Source of the DNA: M3007 sp046160625
Lineage (GTDB): Bacteria; Bacteroidota; Bacteroidia; Chitinophagales; Saprospiraceae
Length of the DNA stretch: 64,000 nucleotides
Assembly (NCBI GenBank): GCA_046160625.1
Contig: JBJXGZ010000032.1
Coordinates: 97,774 to 161,773 of the forward strand
Direction: 5' to 3'
In this document: positions 34,508 to 43,807 of the stretch, piece by piece
How positions within the stretch are numbered: the stretch's first letter is position 1
Layout of the letters: each line of letters opens with the position of its first letter
Notes under the pieces: model-generated
Seen by the model: the letters and a program-made list of their open reading frames with translations, nothing else
What the model was told of the DNA's origin: nothing
The model's database searches: none
Translations under genes and position numbers: made by a program

Positions 34508-37500
34508 TTAACCCTTTATGAACTTAATAATTTTACTGTACAACAGCTTTTCGTCAATAGGTTTGGAGATGTAATCATTCATGCCAATCTCCAGGCACTG
34601 CTCAAGATCCACCGTAGTTACATCTGCTGTGAGGGCGATAATGGGAATTTTAGATTTCATTTCTTTGCGGATGTACGTAGTGGCCTCAAAACCATTCATT
34701 TCTGGCATTTGCAAATCCATTAAAATTATATCATAGTTATTTTTTTGAAGCATTTCAATGGCAATTTTCCCATTGTTTGCCACTGATGTTTCAAATCCAA
34801 ACTCTGCAAGTATTATTTTAATTAAAAGTTGGTTCAATATTACATCTTCTACTACCAATACCTTCACATTTTCTGTATTAATTGCTGGAGAAAAGAGTAT
34901 TTTTCCTACTGGTGACAAAGATGTTTCGACCGCTAAGCTCACTTTCTCAAAACTTAATATGCAACTAAAGGTGGAGCCTTTTCCAAGTTCGCTTTTTACT
35001 TGTATTGTCCCATTTTGTAGCTCTACGAGTTTCTTTACAATCGCCAAGCCAAGGCCTGTTCCTCCATAGGAATCAGTACTATCAATATGCACTTGTTCAA
35101 ACTCATTAAATATCTGTTCTAGTTTGTTTTCTGGAATTCCAATGCCAGTATCCGTTATCGCAAATTCAATGGTAACCATTTCTGCGTCCTCATTCAATAA
35201 TCGAATACTCAGCGTTATTTTCCCTTTTGAAGTAAAGTTGACAGCATTGCTCAATAGATTTAAAATAATTTGACGCAAATGAATCGAATCACCTACTAAA
35301 ATAGAAGGGATTTTGCCATCAATCACTTTTATCAATTCCAGATTCTTTTCTTCTATTTTTGCATCAAACAATTGAAGTATTGAAGTTATAGAAGCCGTCA
35401 AATCAAAAGGAGTTCGTTCAAAGGTCATTTTCCCGGCGTCCACTTTTGCAAGATCAAGAATATCATTTATTAAAACAATCAATGCGTCGCCCGACAATTT
35501 AATGGCATTGATGTATTCTTTTTGAGAATCACTTAATTTCGTTTTCAGCACTACATTTGTAAACCCGACAATTGCATTCATGGGCGTTCGGATTTCGTGG
35601 CTCATGTTTGACAAAAACTGTTGTTTCGCCTGAAGAGCCGCTTCTGCCACTTTCACCTTTAATTCTGCATTTATTTTGGCCTCTTCCAACACCTTCTTTT
35701 CTTTCATCTGTACTTCAATGGTCAACCTTTTTACTTCTGTAATATCTGCAATGGTGAGCACAATTAATGCTTCATTTTTACTTTGTTGAATAATCTGGTG
35801 CGCATTGAGCAGCATTATTTTATGCCCTATAAACGGAAAGGAACTTTCTACTTCAAAATCGTGAAAGGTGTTGTTTTGTGGGACAATGTCTTCAAGCAGT
35901 TCGCGGAGGCGCGGAATGTCCCATTGATTATCTCCTAATTTATACAGGGATTTTCCAATTATATCTGGTTCATTTACACGAAAAGTCGAACAGAAAGAAT
36001 TGTTGGCAGATTTAATCCGCAAGTTATTGTCAAGAATAAGCACTGGCTCGTGAACCGTAGAAAGTATAGCTTCATAATAAGCATATAATTCTTCTATTTG
36101 TAGAATACGCGCATGCAATTCGTGATTGCTGGTAATCAGTTCCTCATTGGTAGACTCAATTTCTTCCTTGGAGGTTTCGAGTTCTTCATTCAAGCTTTGT
36201 AATTCTTCATTACTGGAAATAATTTCTTCATTGGAGCTCTGCAATTCTTCGTTGGCCACTTCCTGGTCGTGGGTTATAACGCCCATTTCAGCACGGGCAG
36301 CAGCCAATTCTTCCTCTAATTTTTTAATCCTACGGTCTTTGGCTATCGAATTGTTATTTCCTTTCGCGTTCAGATATTCTGCTATTTCGACCTCATGCCC
36401 ACTGAAGACCACGACCAGCAAGGGTTCTTCTCCTTCTATTCTGAGCGGCGCCACCTCTATATTCACGATTTGCACCGTATTTGATATGATATCACGGTTA
36501 ATCTCTATGCCCGTTTTGCGCACCACCTGATTTGTTTTAATGGCATGGTGGATTGCATTGCGCAATTCAAAAGTGAGCTCAATTTGAGCCATCTTTAAAA
36601 TATTAAAACTCGCTTTACCAGATGCATTTTGGAGGTACGTGGAAGTTGCCCCCCTGAACTGAAGGATTTCCAAATCGTGATTGATAATCACACTTGCAGG
36701 CACATAATTTGCAAGCAGCACGGCATCAAAAGCGCTGACCGGATTGCTATTGCCAAAAGCGGATGTTTTTTTATGAACAGTGGCTGTGGATGTGTTTTTT
36801 TCGGGCATGGAAGTCTGTGTAATACTTGAAATAATATCCGGTATTCTGAATACCCCCGAATTTTTTTTGCGCGTATAAATTTTATACTTTTTATCAAGCG
36901 CAGTGAATTGCCCTGTGGAGCCTCCAATTGTCTCTGATTTGCCCAGCATCAGGCATCCTCCCTCATTTAGTGCATAATGAAAAATGGTTATGGCTTTTTT
37001 CTGCGCACTGGTATCAAGATAAATCAGAAAATTGCGACAACTTATAAAATCCATTCGCGAAAAAGGCGGGTCGCTCAATATATTGTGCTGAGCAAAAACA
37101 CAGATGTCGCGCAAGTATTTAGTAATGCGGTATTTGTCCTTGGATTTTACAAAAAATTGCTGCAGGCGTTTGGGAGAAATGTTTTTAACCTGTTGAGCGG
37201 TATATTCCCCGACACGTGCAATCCCAATAGCCTCTGTACTGAGGTCGGAAGCAAAAATTTGAAATGGGATATTTGTTCCTTTATTTCCTTGTATTTCAAG
37301 CAATAACATAGCGATGGAGTAGACTTCCTCGCCTGTGGCACAGGCTGCCACCCAAATACGGAACGGTTCGCCCGGCGCTTTGGTTTTTAGCAATTGGGGA
37401 AACACCTTGGTTTTTAGCAGTTCAAACGTTTCGGCATTTCTGAAAAACTCGGTCACATTGATGAGCAAATCCTGATAAAGCATATCTATCTCACTATCCG

Positions 37501-38419
37501 ATTCCTCCAGGAGCCCTGCATATTGCTTGATTGTTTTAATTCTATGAATCAGCATCCGCCTGAGCATCCGCCGCTTGATGGTGTTCATTTTATAATGACT
37601 GAAATCCACCCGCTTTCTTTGATGTATCAGCCGCAGGATGTTTTTCAGATCGGGATCGGTGTTTTCAATCTCATCTTCTGGGGTGCGTTTTATAACCTGC
37701 CTTCTCATCAGCGGATGTGCACTCATCCAGTTTAGTTCTGCTGCAATTTCTTTTGGTGACAATACAAAATCAACAACGCCTTCTGCAATGGCTGAGTTAG
37801 GCATGCTGTTGAATTTGGCAGAATCATCTTGCGCAAAAGTTATGCCTCCGGCCAGTTTAATTTCTTTCAAGCCGCGGGTGCCATCTGTGGCACTGCCAGA
37901 TAATACTATTCCAATAACATTTTCTTTGTGCGTTTCGGCCAGGGAGGAGAAAAGGATATCAATGGAAAGGTTTGAGCTTTTATCTTTAGAGCGCGGAAGC
38001 AATTGAATATGCCCATCCATCACCTCTATCTCCTTGTCATACGGTATTATATACACATTGTCGGGTCGCATCTTTTCCATGTCATCTATTTCCTGCACTT
38101 TCATCGCGGTCAGCTTTGACAAAAGCTCCGGCAGCATACTTTTATGGTCGGGACTAAGATGCTGCACATAAATAAAAGCCATGCCTGTGGTAGGCGAGAG
38201 ATTTTTCAAAATCTCTGTTACAGCCTCCAATCCGCCTGCGGAGGCGCCAATAGCAACCACCGGGAATGGTTGCGCCGAATCATTAGATAATGACTTGTGG
38301 TGGGTTTTAGGCCGGGCCGTTTGGGGTATTGGGGTATCCTGTCCGATGGCGCTGGATTGGAGCGGCGGGGCTTTTTGCGCAAGGTTTTTTTTCCCTTTTG
38401 GAATACGGACCGTCTTCAT
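34508..38419 (-). CDS. CheB-CheR-PAS hybrid histidine kinase with C-terminal receiver
   Basis: This 1303-residue protein has, in order: a CheB methylesterase domain (VVAIGASAGGLEAV at about 52), a CheR methyltransferase (RRMLRRMLIHRIKTIKQYAG at about 290, SAM loop VAACATGEEVYSIAML at about 358), a long signalling helix (ELQSSNEEIISSNEE at about 730), a PAS domain (about 786-900), a HisKA domain with NMSHEIRTPMNAIVG (His about 940), an HATPase (GTGLGLAIVKKLVELQNG) and a receiver (DIILMDLQMPEMNGF, Asp about 1233). Such 'CheB/CheR fusion' kinases are found in many Bacteroidota, but what signal they sense is unknown. No chemotaxis receptors are adjacent. Confidence 0.93.
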   Translation of the reverse strand: MKTVRIPKGKKNLAQKAPPLQSSAIGQDTPIPQTARPKTHHKSLSNDSAQPFPVVAIGASAGGLEAVTEILKNLSPTTGMAFIYVQHLSPDHKSMLPELLSKLTAMKVQEIDDMEKMRPDNVYIIPYDKEIEVMDGHIQLLPRSKDKSSNLSIDILFSSLAETHKENVIGIVLSGSATDGTRGLKEIKLAGGITFAQDDSAKFNSMPNSAIAEGVVDFVLSPKEIAAELNWMSAHPLMRRQVIKRTPEDEIENTDPDLKNILRLIHQRKRVDFSHYKMNTIKRRMLRRMLIHRIKTIKQYAGLLEESDSEIDMLYQDLLINVTEFFRNAETFELLKTKVFPQLLKTKAPGEPFRIWVAACATGEEVYSIAMLLLEIQGNKGTNIPFQIFASDLSTEAIGIARVGEYTAQQVKNISPKRLQQFFVKSKDKYRITKYLRDICVFAQHNILSDPPFSRMDFISCRNFLIYLDTSAQKKAITIFHYALNEGGCLMLGKSETIGGSTGQFTALDKKYKIYTRKKNSGVFRIPDIISSITQTSMPEKNTSTATVHKKTSAFGNSNPVSAFDAVLLANYVPASVIINHDLEILQFRGATSTYLQNASGKASFNILKMAQIELTFELRNAIHHAIKTNQVVRKTGIEINRDIISNTVQIVNIEVAPLRIEGEEPLLVVVFSGHEVEIAEYLNAKGNNNSIAKDRRIKKLEEELAAARAEMGVITHDQEVANEELQSSNEEIISSNEELQSLNEELETSKEEIESTNEELITSNHELHARILQIEELYAYYEAILSTVHEPVLILDNNLRIKSANNSFCSTFRVNEPDIIGKSLYKLGDNQWDIPRLRELLEDIVPQNNTFHDFEVESSFPFIGHKIMLLNAHQIIQQSKNEALIVLTIADITEVKRLTIEVQMKEKKVLEEAKINAELKVKVAEAALQAKQQFLSNMSHEIRTPMNAIVGFTNVVLKTKLSDSQKEYINAIKLSGDALIVLINDILDLAKVDAGKMTFERTPFDLTASITSILQLFDAKIEEKNLELIKVIDGKIPSILVGDSIHLRQIILNLLSNAVNFTSKGKITLSIRLLNEDAEMVTIEFAITDTGIGIPENKLEQIFNEFEQVHIDSTDSYGGTGLGLAIVKKLVELQNGTIQVKSELGKGSTFSCILSFEKVSLAVETSLSPVGKILFSPAINTENVKVLVVEDVILNQLLIKIILAEFGFETSVANNGKIAIEMLQKNNYDIILMDLQMPEMNGFEATTYIRKEMKSKIPIIALTADVTTVDLEQCLEIGMNDYISKPIDEKLLYSKIIKFIKG

Positions 38420-38454
38420 AGTTGAACGTGTTTTCTATTCAAAAAGGATCATGG

Positions 38455-38462
38455 CAAAGATA
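38455..38462 (-). promoter_or_regulatory. -7 promoter box of the hybrid kinase
   Basis: On the minus strand TATCTTTG fits TAnnTTTG. It lies 35 nt before the hybrid kinase ATG, within the 47-nt gap to the YihY gene. Confidence 0.5.
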
Positions 38463-38466
38463 GCCA

Positions 38467-39441
38467 TTATACCTTGGTTTCTTCTGTAGTCAAAACCATT
38501 TGCGTTACTATGATTTCTTTGTGCTCCACAAAAACGGCAAATTTGCTGGGCGTGATTTTACCCCCATACCGGTTGGCATACACTTTAGTGAACTCTGCGC
38601 CCAAATAAAGGATGATCGCAGAATAATAGACCCATAAAATAATGAGTACCACAGCGCCCGCAGCTCCATAAGCCGAAACCGTGCTCGAACGACTGAGATA
38701 AAGGTTGATAAGATATTTGCCTATCAAAAACAGTACGGCAGTAAAAAATGCACCAATCAGCACGTCGCGCCATTTTAGTTTGGCATCCGGCAAAACCTTG
38801 AAAATCACGGCAAAAAGAAGCATCACAACAGCAGTTGAAATCAAATTGCTGATGATATGGGCCAGCCAAGCAAAGGAGCTGATATTAGAAGCAAGCCAGC
38901 CGTCCAACAAGGCCAGCGCCGCGCTCAAAACAAGCGAAACCATCAAAAGGAAACCAATACCAACCACCATCGAAAAAGAAACAATCCGGGTGAAAAGGAA
39001 TCGCACCCAGCCTCGTTTGGGTTTTGCTTTGATAGACCAGATGGAATTGATAGAGTCCTGAATTTCAATAAAAACGCCGGTTGCTCCAAAAAAAAATGTG
39101 GCCACGCCTACCACAGTCACCCAGGGTGTATCTCCTGATATTCGGACGTTTTTTATCATTTCCTGCAATTGCAGGGCACCCAATTTGCCGATCAGCCCTT
39201 CAAATTGAAAATAAAGGTGTCCTTCTATCGCGTCCTTGCCTAGCAAAACACTGCCGATTGATATGACGATAATCAGCATGGGCGCCATTGAAAAGAGCGT
39301 GTAATAGGAAAGCGAGGAGCTTAACCTTAGTCCGTTGTCTTCAATGAATTCCGCTACGGCCAAGTGGAGCAAGCGTCCTAAAGCGATGGTTCTTTGCCAA
39401 AGATTTTGAAAGGAAAGGCCAGACAGTAATGGGATTTTCAT
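38467..39441 (-). CDS. YihY/BrkB-family inner-membrane protein
   Basis: This 324-residue protein has about six hydrophobic segments and the family phrases LRLSSSLSYYTLFSMAPMLI, TWVTVVGVATFFFGATGVF, GAAGAVVLIILWVYYSAIIL and LGAEFTKVYANRYG. The YihY family, once named ribonuclease BN by mistake, has no confirmed function; a transport role has been proposed. A 39-residue membrane protein gene lies 14 nt upstream on the same strand and is probably co-transcribed. The C-terminal tail after the last helix is short and hydrophilic. Confidence 0.88.
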   Translation of the reverse strand: MKIPLLSGLSFQNLWQRTIALGRLLHLAVAEFIEDNGLRLSSSLSYYTLFSMAPMLIIVISIGSVLLGKDAIEGHLYFQFEGLIGKLGALQLQEMIKNVRISGDTPWVTVVGVATFFFGATGVFIEIQDSINSIWSIKAKPKRGWVRFLFTRIVSFSMVVGIGFLLMVSLVLSAALALLDGWLASNISSFAWLAHIISNLISTAVVMLLFAVIFKVLPDAKLKWRDVLIGAFFTAVLFLIGKYLINLYLSRSSTVSAYGAAGAVVLIILWVYYSAIILYLGAEFTKVYANRYGGKITPSKFAVFVEHKEIIVTQMVLTTEETKV

Positions 39442-39455
39442 GTTTCGGAATAATC

Positions 39456-39575
39456 CTAGTTACACTGCCCAAGTACAACCCATAAAACAATAAATATAAC
39501 AATGGTACTAAGGCAGCCACCCCCAAATTTCATGGCGCCTGCGCCGGAAAGTATTCCTCTGAGAAAATTATTCAT
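39456..39575 (-). CDS. Small single-helix membrane protein, 39 residues
   Basis: From ATG at 39575 (minus strand) the reading gives MNNFLRGILSGAGAMKFGGG, then CLSTIVIFIVLWVVLGQCN and a TAG at 39456-39458. It is a Gly-rich N-terminal part followed by one membrane helix. Proteins of this shape (NFLRG-L-G-GA-K-GGGC then one helix) are widespread in Bacteroidota as tiny hypothetical genes. It lies 14 nt upstream of the YihY gene, in the same direction. It is too short for most gene callers. The function is unknown. Confidence 0.72.
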   Translation of the reverse strand: MNNFLRGILSGAGAMKFGGGCLSTIVIFIVLWVVLGQCN

Positions 39576-39844
39576 GGTTTGTGTTTTGTTAATATTTGAC
39601 TTGCAAAGTTGCCGTCATTGGAATTCAATGAGGTTGCACAATTCTAAGAATAAGTTATATAATTCACACAACGGCACTCTTTTTCCCCTCCCAAATTGTC
39701 AATCCCTTTACCTTTCTCACCCTTTTAACTTAGTCCTAACAGCTCAAGCACATATTTTTTGCGTCTAGCGTTGTTAAACCGCCGTAAGTATTTGACAGGC
39801 CATAATTTGGCATCAAACGACTTGCATTCAAACACTCGCATACC
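39576..39844. other. Divergent intergenic region without identified features
   Basis: This AT-rich stretch lies between the small membrane-protein gene and the outer-membrane protein gene at 39845. It must hold both promoters, but no clear TAnnTTTG box or inverted repeat was found. A plus-strand frame overlapping it and the small gene (39502-39768) is not considered real. Confidence 0.5.
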
Positions 39845-42800
39845 ATGAAACACACACTTGTTTTCGCGCTCTTTTTTGCAGCGCTTTTTGCCAGCCCATT
39901 GCAGGCGCAATACTTCGGGCGCAACAAGCCCCGCTACAACCAGCAGCCTTTCAAGGTGACTGAAACCGAGCACTTTGTCATTTATGATTACCTCGACAAT
40001 CCTGAAAAACTGAAGGAACTCGCCGCTGCCGCCGAGTTGTGGTACTCCATGCACTCCAAGGTGTTGGGGGATACTTTTACGGTCAAAAACCCGCTCATTA
40101 TCTACAACGACCACCCTGGTTTCCAACAAACGAATGCCATCCAGGGCGATATCAGCGTCGGCACAGGTGGCGTGACAGAAGGCTTGCGCAACCGTGTTAT
40201 TTTCCCGGTCGCACCCACCAATCAACAGACCCACCACGTGTTGGGCCACGAACTGGTACACGCTTTTCAGTACAATATGATCCTGAACGGCGACTCCACG
40301 AGCATGCGTAACCTCGCCAATATCCCGTTGTGGATGATAGAAGGCTTGGCCGAATACCTCAGTATCGGGCGCATTGACGCGCATACGGCACTATGGATGC
40401 GCGATGCGGTGCTGAACGACGAGGTACCGCGTATCAAGGACCTGGACTCCGGAAAATATTTCCCTTATCGTTGGGGACAAGCGTTTTGGGCTTTTGTCAC
40501 TGGTGTTTACAGCGACGAAGCCATCAAACCGCTTTTTGAAAACACAGCGAAATATGGCCTAAAATCCGCCGTGCCAATGACGCTTGGCATTTCGGTAGAT
40601 TCGCTGTCTAACAGTTGGCGTCGCACCTTGAAAGACCACTACGGCCGCTGGGCCATCAAAGGCAAAAAGGAAGATTTGCCCGGAAAAACCCTGCTCGATG
40701 ATGACAACGCGGGGCAAATGAACATTTCCCCCGTACTCAGCCCGAATGGTAAGCACGTCATTTTCCTTTCTGAAAAAAACCTGTTCACTACCGACCTTTT
40801 TCTTGCCGATGCTAAAACGGGAAAACTCATCCGGAAAATTGCCAGCACAGCTTCCGACGGCAATGTGGACCATTTCAATTTTTTAGAAAGCGCTGGCACC
40901 TGGAGTCCCGACTCCAAACGTTTCGCATTCGATGTGTATGAAAATGGGCGCAGTGTGTTGGTTATCAAGGACATTTTTAAAGGAAAGAGAACGCAGAAGG
41001 TCAAAATCCCCGGCGTTCCGGCATTCAGCAACCCAGCCTGGAGTCCCGACGGAAAAACGATCGTGGTGAGCGGCCTTGTAAATGGCCAAACTGACCTGTA
41101 CGAGTACAATTTGAAAAGTAAAAAAGTAAAACGCCTCACCAACGATCCTTACTCGGAAATCCTCCCAAGCTGGAGCGCCGACGGCAAATCGCTGGCGTTT
41201 TCGACCGACGAACTGAGCATCCAACGCGGTCGCACTAACGGAGCCTGGGTAATGAATCTTGCGGTGATGGATATGGCTGCTGGCAAATCAGAAAACATAG
41301 ACATCTTCCCTGGCGCTGACAACATGAACCCCCAGTTTGACAAAAACGGCAACCTCTTTTTTCTCAGCAACCGCGATGGGCGCCGTAACCTTTACCGCTA
41401 CGATCTGGCAACTAAAAAGGTGTTCCAACTCACCGACCTGATGACGGGCATTACGGGCATCACGCCTTATTCTCCTGCCATCACAGTAGCCGACGACCGC
41501 GACCGAATCCTGTACACGCATTACAACAAAGGCAAGTACACGATTCACCAGGCAAAAGACGCTGATTTCGAGGCCAAGGAAATTGAACCCCTGGCTGTGG
41601 ACCAGGTACCTGCTTCCCTGCCTCCGTTTTCTCCAAAACAACGCGATATGGTGAACGTGGGCCTCCGCCTCATGGACTCGGCAGCAGACAGCACTGGGAT
41701 GAAAGCCAAGAAATACAAACCGAAATTTCAACTTGATTACCTCGGGGGCAGTACGGGCGTAGGTGTTAACACGGGCAACAGCAGTTTTGGTACACAAACA
41801 GGTTTGGTTGGCGGTGTAGATGCGCTTTTTAGCGACGTTTTGGGTAATAACCAACTGTACGCTGGTGCCGTGCTAAACGGTGATATCCAAGATGCGGGCG
41901 GCCAGGTGTCGTATATCAACCAGAAAAACCGCATCGGTTGGGGCGTAAATGCCTCGCACATAGCCTATCAGACAGGGGGGTATCAATACCTCGAATATGT
42001 GCCCGTAGAAATAAACGGGGTGCAAACGACCTTGTTAAAAAGCGTGTTTGGCTTGGGACGGGTATTCCAGCAGCGCGTCGGCGGAACGGTTTTTTATCCA
42101 TTTTCCGTCACCAAGCGAGTAGAGGCGGGGGCCGCTACGGAGTTTTACAGCAGCCGGGTCACGGAGTATGCTGACTATTATTTTCTCGACGGCAGGTACT
42201 ACGGTTCAGATCGCCAGAAACAGCCAAAGGGGCCATCGCTCAACCTGAACAACATAAACGCGGCATTCGTCGGCGACAACTCTTATTTTGGAATGACCGC
42301 ACCCCTGCAAGGCTGGCGTTACCGTTTTGGCGTGGAGCAGTACTTTGGGGGCGATTACCAGTTCACGGCTTTTCTGGCGGATGCCCGGAAATATCTGTAC
42401 GTCAAGCCTTTCACCTTTGCGGTTCGGGGCTTGGGTTATTTGCGCACGGAGAAGTACGAAGAAAACACCTTTAGTGTTGATTATCCGCTATTTGCAGCCA
42501 ACCCTTTCTTTGTACGAGGCTATGACCGGGCAGTGTTCAATACGGAGGAAGACCCATATTTCTTCCAAAGAACCATCGGCAGCAAAATGTTCGTCGGCAA
42601 TTTTGAAGTCCGGATTCCTTTCACCGGGCCGCGCAGGTTGTCGTTGATCAAATCGAACTTTCTGGTTACTGACTTGAATTTGTTTTTCGACGCGGGCCTG
42701 GCATTTTATGAATTTGACGAATTGAAAAAGGGGTCTGATTTCTACCACGAACCGATCTTTTCCACGGGTGTTTCATTACGTGTGAATTTGTTTGGCTACA

Positions 42801-42892
42801 TGGTGCTGGAGCCGTACTTCGCCTTGCCACTTACGGCGCCGGAAAGCGAAAGGAACTGGAGGTTTGGGCTGAATTTTATTCCGGGCTGGTAG
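39845..42892 (+). CDS. Outer-membrane protein fusing a metallopeptidase-like domain, TolB-like propeller and beta-barrel
   Basis: This 1015-residue protein has a signal peptide (FALFFAALFASPLQAQ), a gluzincin-like N-terminal domain with HELVHAFQ (His135, Glu136, His139), a six-bladed TolB/WD40-like propeller (PD40 strands such as NISPVLSPNGKHVIFLSEKN, TWSPDSKRFAFDV and SWSADGKSLAFSTDE) and a C-terminal surface-antigen-type barrel (from about LDYLGGSTGVGVNTGNSSFG to the last residues FGLNFIPGW). The barrel places it in the outer membrane with the propeller in the periplasm. The peptidase is inferred from the HExxH motif alone. The mix is known in Bacteroidota but its role is not. Confidence 0.82.
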   Translation: MKHTLVFALFFAALFASPLQAQYFGRNKPRYNQQPFKVTETEHFVIYDYLDNPEKLKELAAAAELWYSMHSKVLGDTFTVKNPLIIYNDHPGFQQTNAIQGDISVGTGGVTEGLRNRVIFPVAPTNQQTHHVLGHELVHAFQYNMILNGDSTSMRNLANIPLWMIEGLAEYLSIGRIDAHTALWMRDAVLNDEVPRIKDLDSGKYFPYRWGQAFWAFVTGVYSDEAIKPLFENTAKYGLKSAVPMTLGISVDSLSNSWRRTLKDHYGRWAIKGKKEDLPGKTLLDDDNAGQMNISPVLSPNGKHVIFLSEKNLFTTDLFLADAKTGKLIRKIASTASDGNVDHFNFLESAGTWSPDSKRFAFDVYENGRSVLVIKDIFKGKRTQKVKIPGVPAFSNPAWSPDGKTIVVSGLVNGQTDLYEYNLKSKKVKRLTNDPYSEILPSWSADGKSLAFSTDELSIQRGRTNGAWVMNLAVMDMAAGKSENIDIFPGADNMNPQFDKNGNLFFLSNRDGRRNLYRYDLATKKVFQLTDLMTGITGITPYSPAITVADDRDRILYTHYNKGKYTIHQAKDADFEAKEIEPLAVDQVPASLPPFSPKQRDMVNVGLRLMDSAADSTGMKAKKYKPKFQLDYLGGSTGVGVNTGNSSFGTQTGLVGGVDALFSDVLGNNQLYAGAVLNGDIQDAGGQVSYINQKNRIGWGVNASHIAYQTGGYQYLEYVPVEINGVQTTLLKSVFGLGRVFQQRVGGTVFYPFSVTKRVEAGAATEFYSSRVTEYADYYFLDGRYYGSDRQKQPKGPSLNLNNINAAFVGDNSYFGMTAPLQGWRYRFGVEQYFGGDYQFTAFLADARKYLYVKPFTFAVRGLGYLRTEKYEENTFSVDYPLFAANPFFVRGYDRAVFNTEEDPYFFQRTIGSKMFVGNFEVRIPFTGPRRLSLIKSNFLVTDLNLFFDAGLAFYEFDELKKGSDFYHEPIFSTGVSLRVNLFGYMVLEPYFALPLTAPESERNWRFGLNFIPGW

Positions 42893-42893
42893 G

Positions 42894-42988
42894 TTTTTGA
42901 CAGGATTTACAGGATGAACAGGATATTAAAAGGGCTTTGCCCTTTTTTGGAGTAAAAATCCTGTTCATCCTGTAAATCCTGTCAAAAA
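42894..42988. repeat. CAGGAT-family inverted repeat (hairpin O)
   Basis: The arms 42894-42924 and 42958-42988 are perfect 31-mers of TTTTTGACAGGATTTACAGG and GATGAACAGGAT. The loop holds its own stem AAAAGGGC/GCCCTTTT. G42916 pairs with C42966 at the variable position of the family. It lies between convergent genes. Confidence 0.9.
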
Positions 42989-43024
42989 TTTAACCTTGTA
43001 AGACACGCCCTAGTTTTGCCGATT

Positions 43025-43408
43025 TTACCCCTTCATACCAAAGTACGATTTGGTAGCTGCGAGGAATGTGCGGGCGTGTTCGAGGGCGGTGGAAACTTCC
43101 TGTTCGGCCAGTTCGTGCGTGAAATCATAATCTGCAGTTTGCCTTAAATCGAATACGAACAACAACAGCGAATTCAACTTGCTATCCATCAGTTGGGTCT
43201 TGATATATAGTTCATTGAATTTAGTGTGCGCTCCTTGATGGGTTTTGGCAAAGATTTCCTTGTCTATCAAAAGTGCAGCTATGCAATCAAAAACACAATA
43301 GTAAGAGCGATTGGCTGAGACCAGCAAGCGGCCGTGTTGCAGACTAAATTCTGCATCAGAAAGGCAATCTTCTGCACGTTCTAGTACTTTTTGAATTTCT
43401 ACGCTCAT
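43025..43408 (-). CDS. HEPN-domain protein (toxin partner of MNT)
   Basis: This 127-residue all-helical protein has the HEPN pattern: LERAEDCLSDAEFSLQHGRL, SANRSYYCVFDCIAALLIDK and the conserved KTHQGAHTKFNELYI. In HEPN/MNT toxin-antitoxin pairs the HEPN protein is the RNase toxin. The minimal RxxxxH-type active site is not clear here, so a non-catalytic binding role is possible. The start ATG overlaps the stop of the upstream MNT gene by 4 nt (ATGA), showing translational coupling. Confidence 0.82.
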   Translation of the reverse strand: MSVEIQKVLERAEDCLSDAEFSLQHGRLLVSANRSYYCVFDCIAALLIDKEIFAKTHQGAHTKFNELYIKTQLMDSKLNSLLLFVFDLRQTADYDFTHELAEQEVSTALEHARTFLAATKSYFGMKG

Positions 43409-43725
43409 ACCTCTATGCCCTCCCGACGCACGTTTTTGTAAAAAAGAAAATCTGAATTTTCAAACCGATCCAAAGAGGTTGGGTGGCGCGAGATGTAGAT
43501 ATTATAGTCAAGAAGCATTGGAGCGAAGTATTCACTCATAAAAAGCAATTCCGCTCCCACCTTAATCTCCTCATCCTTCAATACCACCAGAAAATCAATA
43601 TCCGATTCCTCATGAAAATCTCCACGCGCATAGGAGCCATAGAGGATGACCTTGGCAAGGCGGTCACCGTAGAGCAATTGCAGTTGTTCTTTCACCGCTT
43701 TGGCGATGGCATCTTTGTCTACCAT
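43405..43725 (-). CDS. Minimal nucleotidyltransferase (MNT, antitoxin partner of HEPN)
   Basis: This 106-residue protein shows the polymerase-beta-like signature KVILYGSYARGDFHEESDID with FLVVL after it: GSYARG and the SDID acidic pair. MNT antitoxins of the MntA type attach AMP to the HEPN toxin HepT and so silence it. The downstream overlapping HEPN gene supports that pairing. It is the first gene of the two and the shared promoter must lie in 43726-43807. A near-consensus box (TACCTTCG on minus, about 43748) was seen but is weak. Confidence 0.87.
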   Translation of the reverse strand: MVDKDAIAKAVKEQLQLLYGDRLAKVILYGSYARGDFHEESDIDFLVVLKDEEIKVGAELLFMSEYFAPMLLDYNIYISRHPTSLDRFENSDFLFYKNVRREGIEV

Positions 43726-43807
43726 TTGTACTGGTATTTTGATTGCGAAGGTACGCTTGAAAGGAAAAACTAGGATCGTTTATACCCACCATTTATTCAT
43801 CTATATA

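Noticed and set aside
39502..39768. Plus-strand frame of 88 residues
   Set aside because: It is antisense to the 39-residue membrane protein gene and has no domain or promoter.
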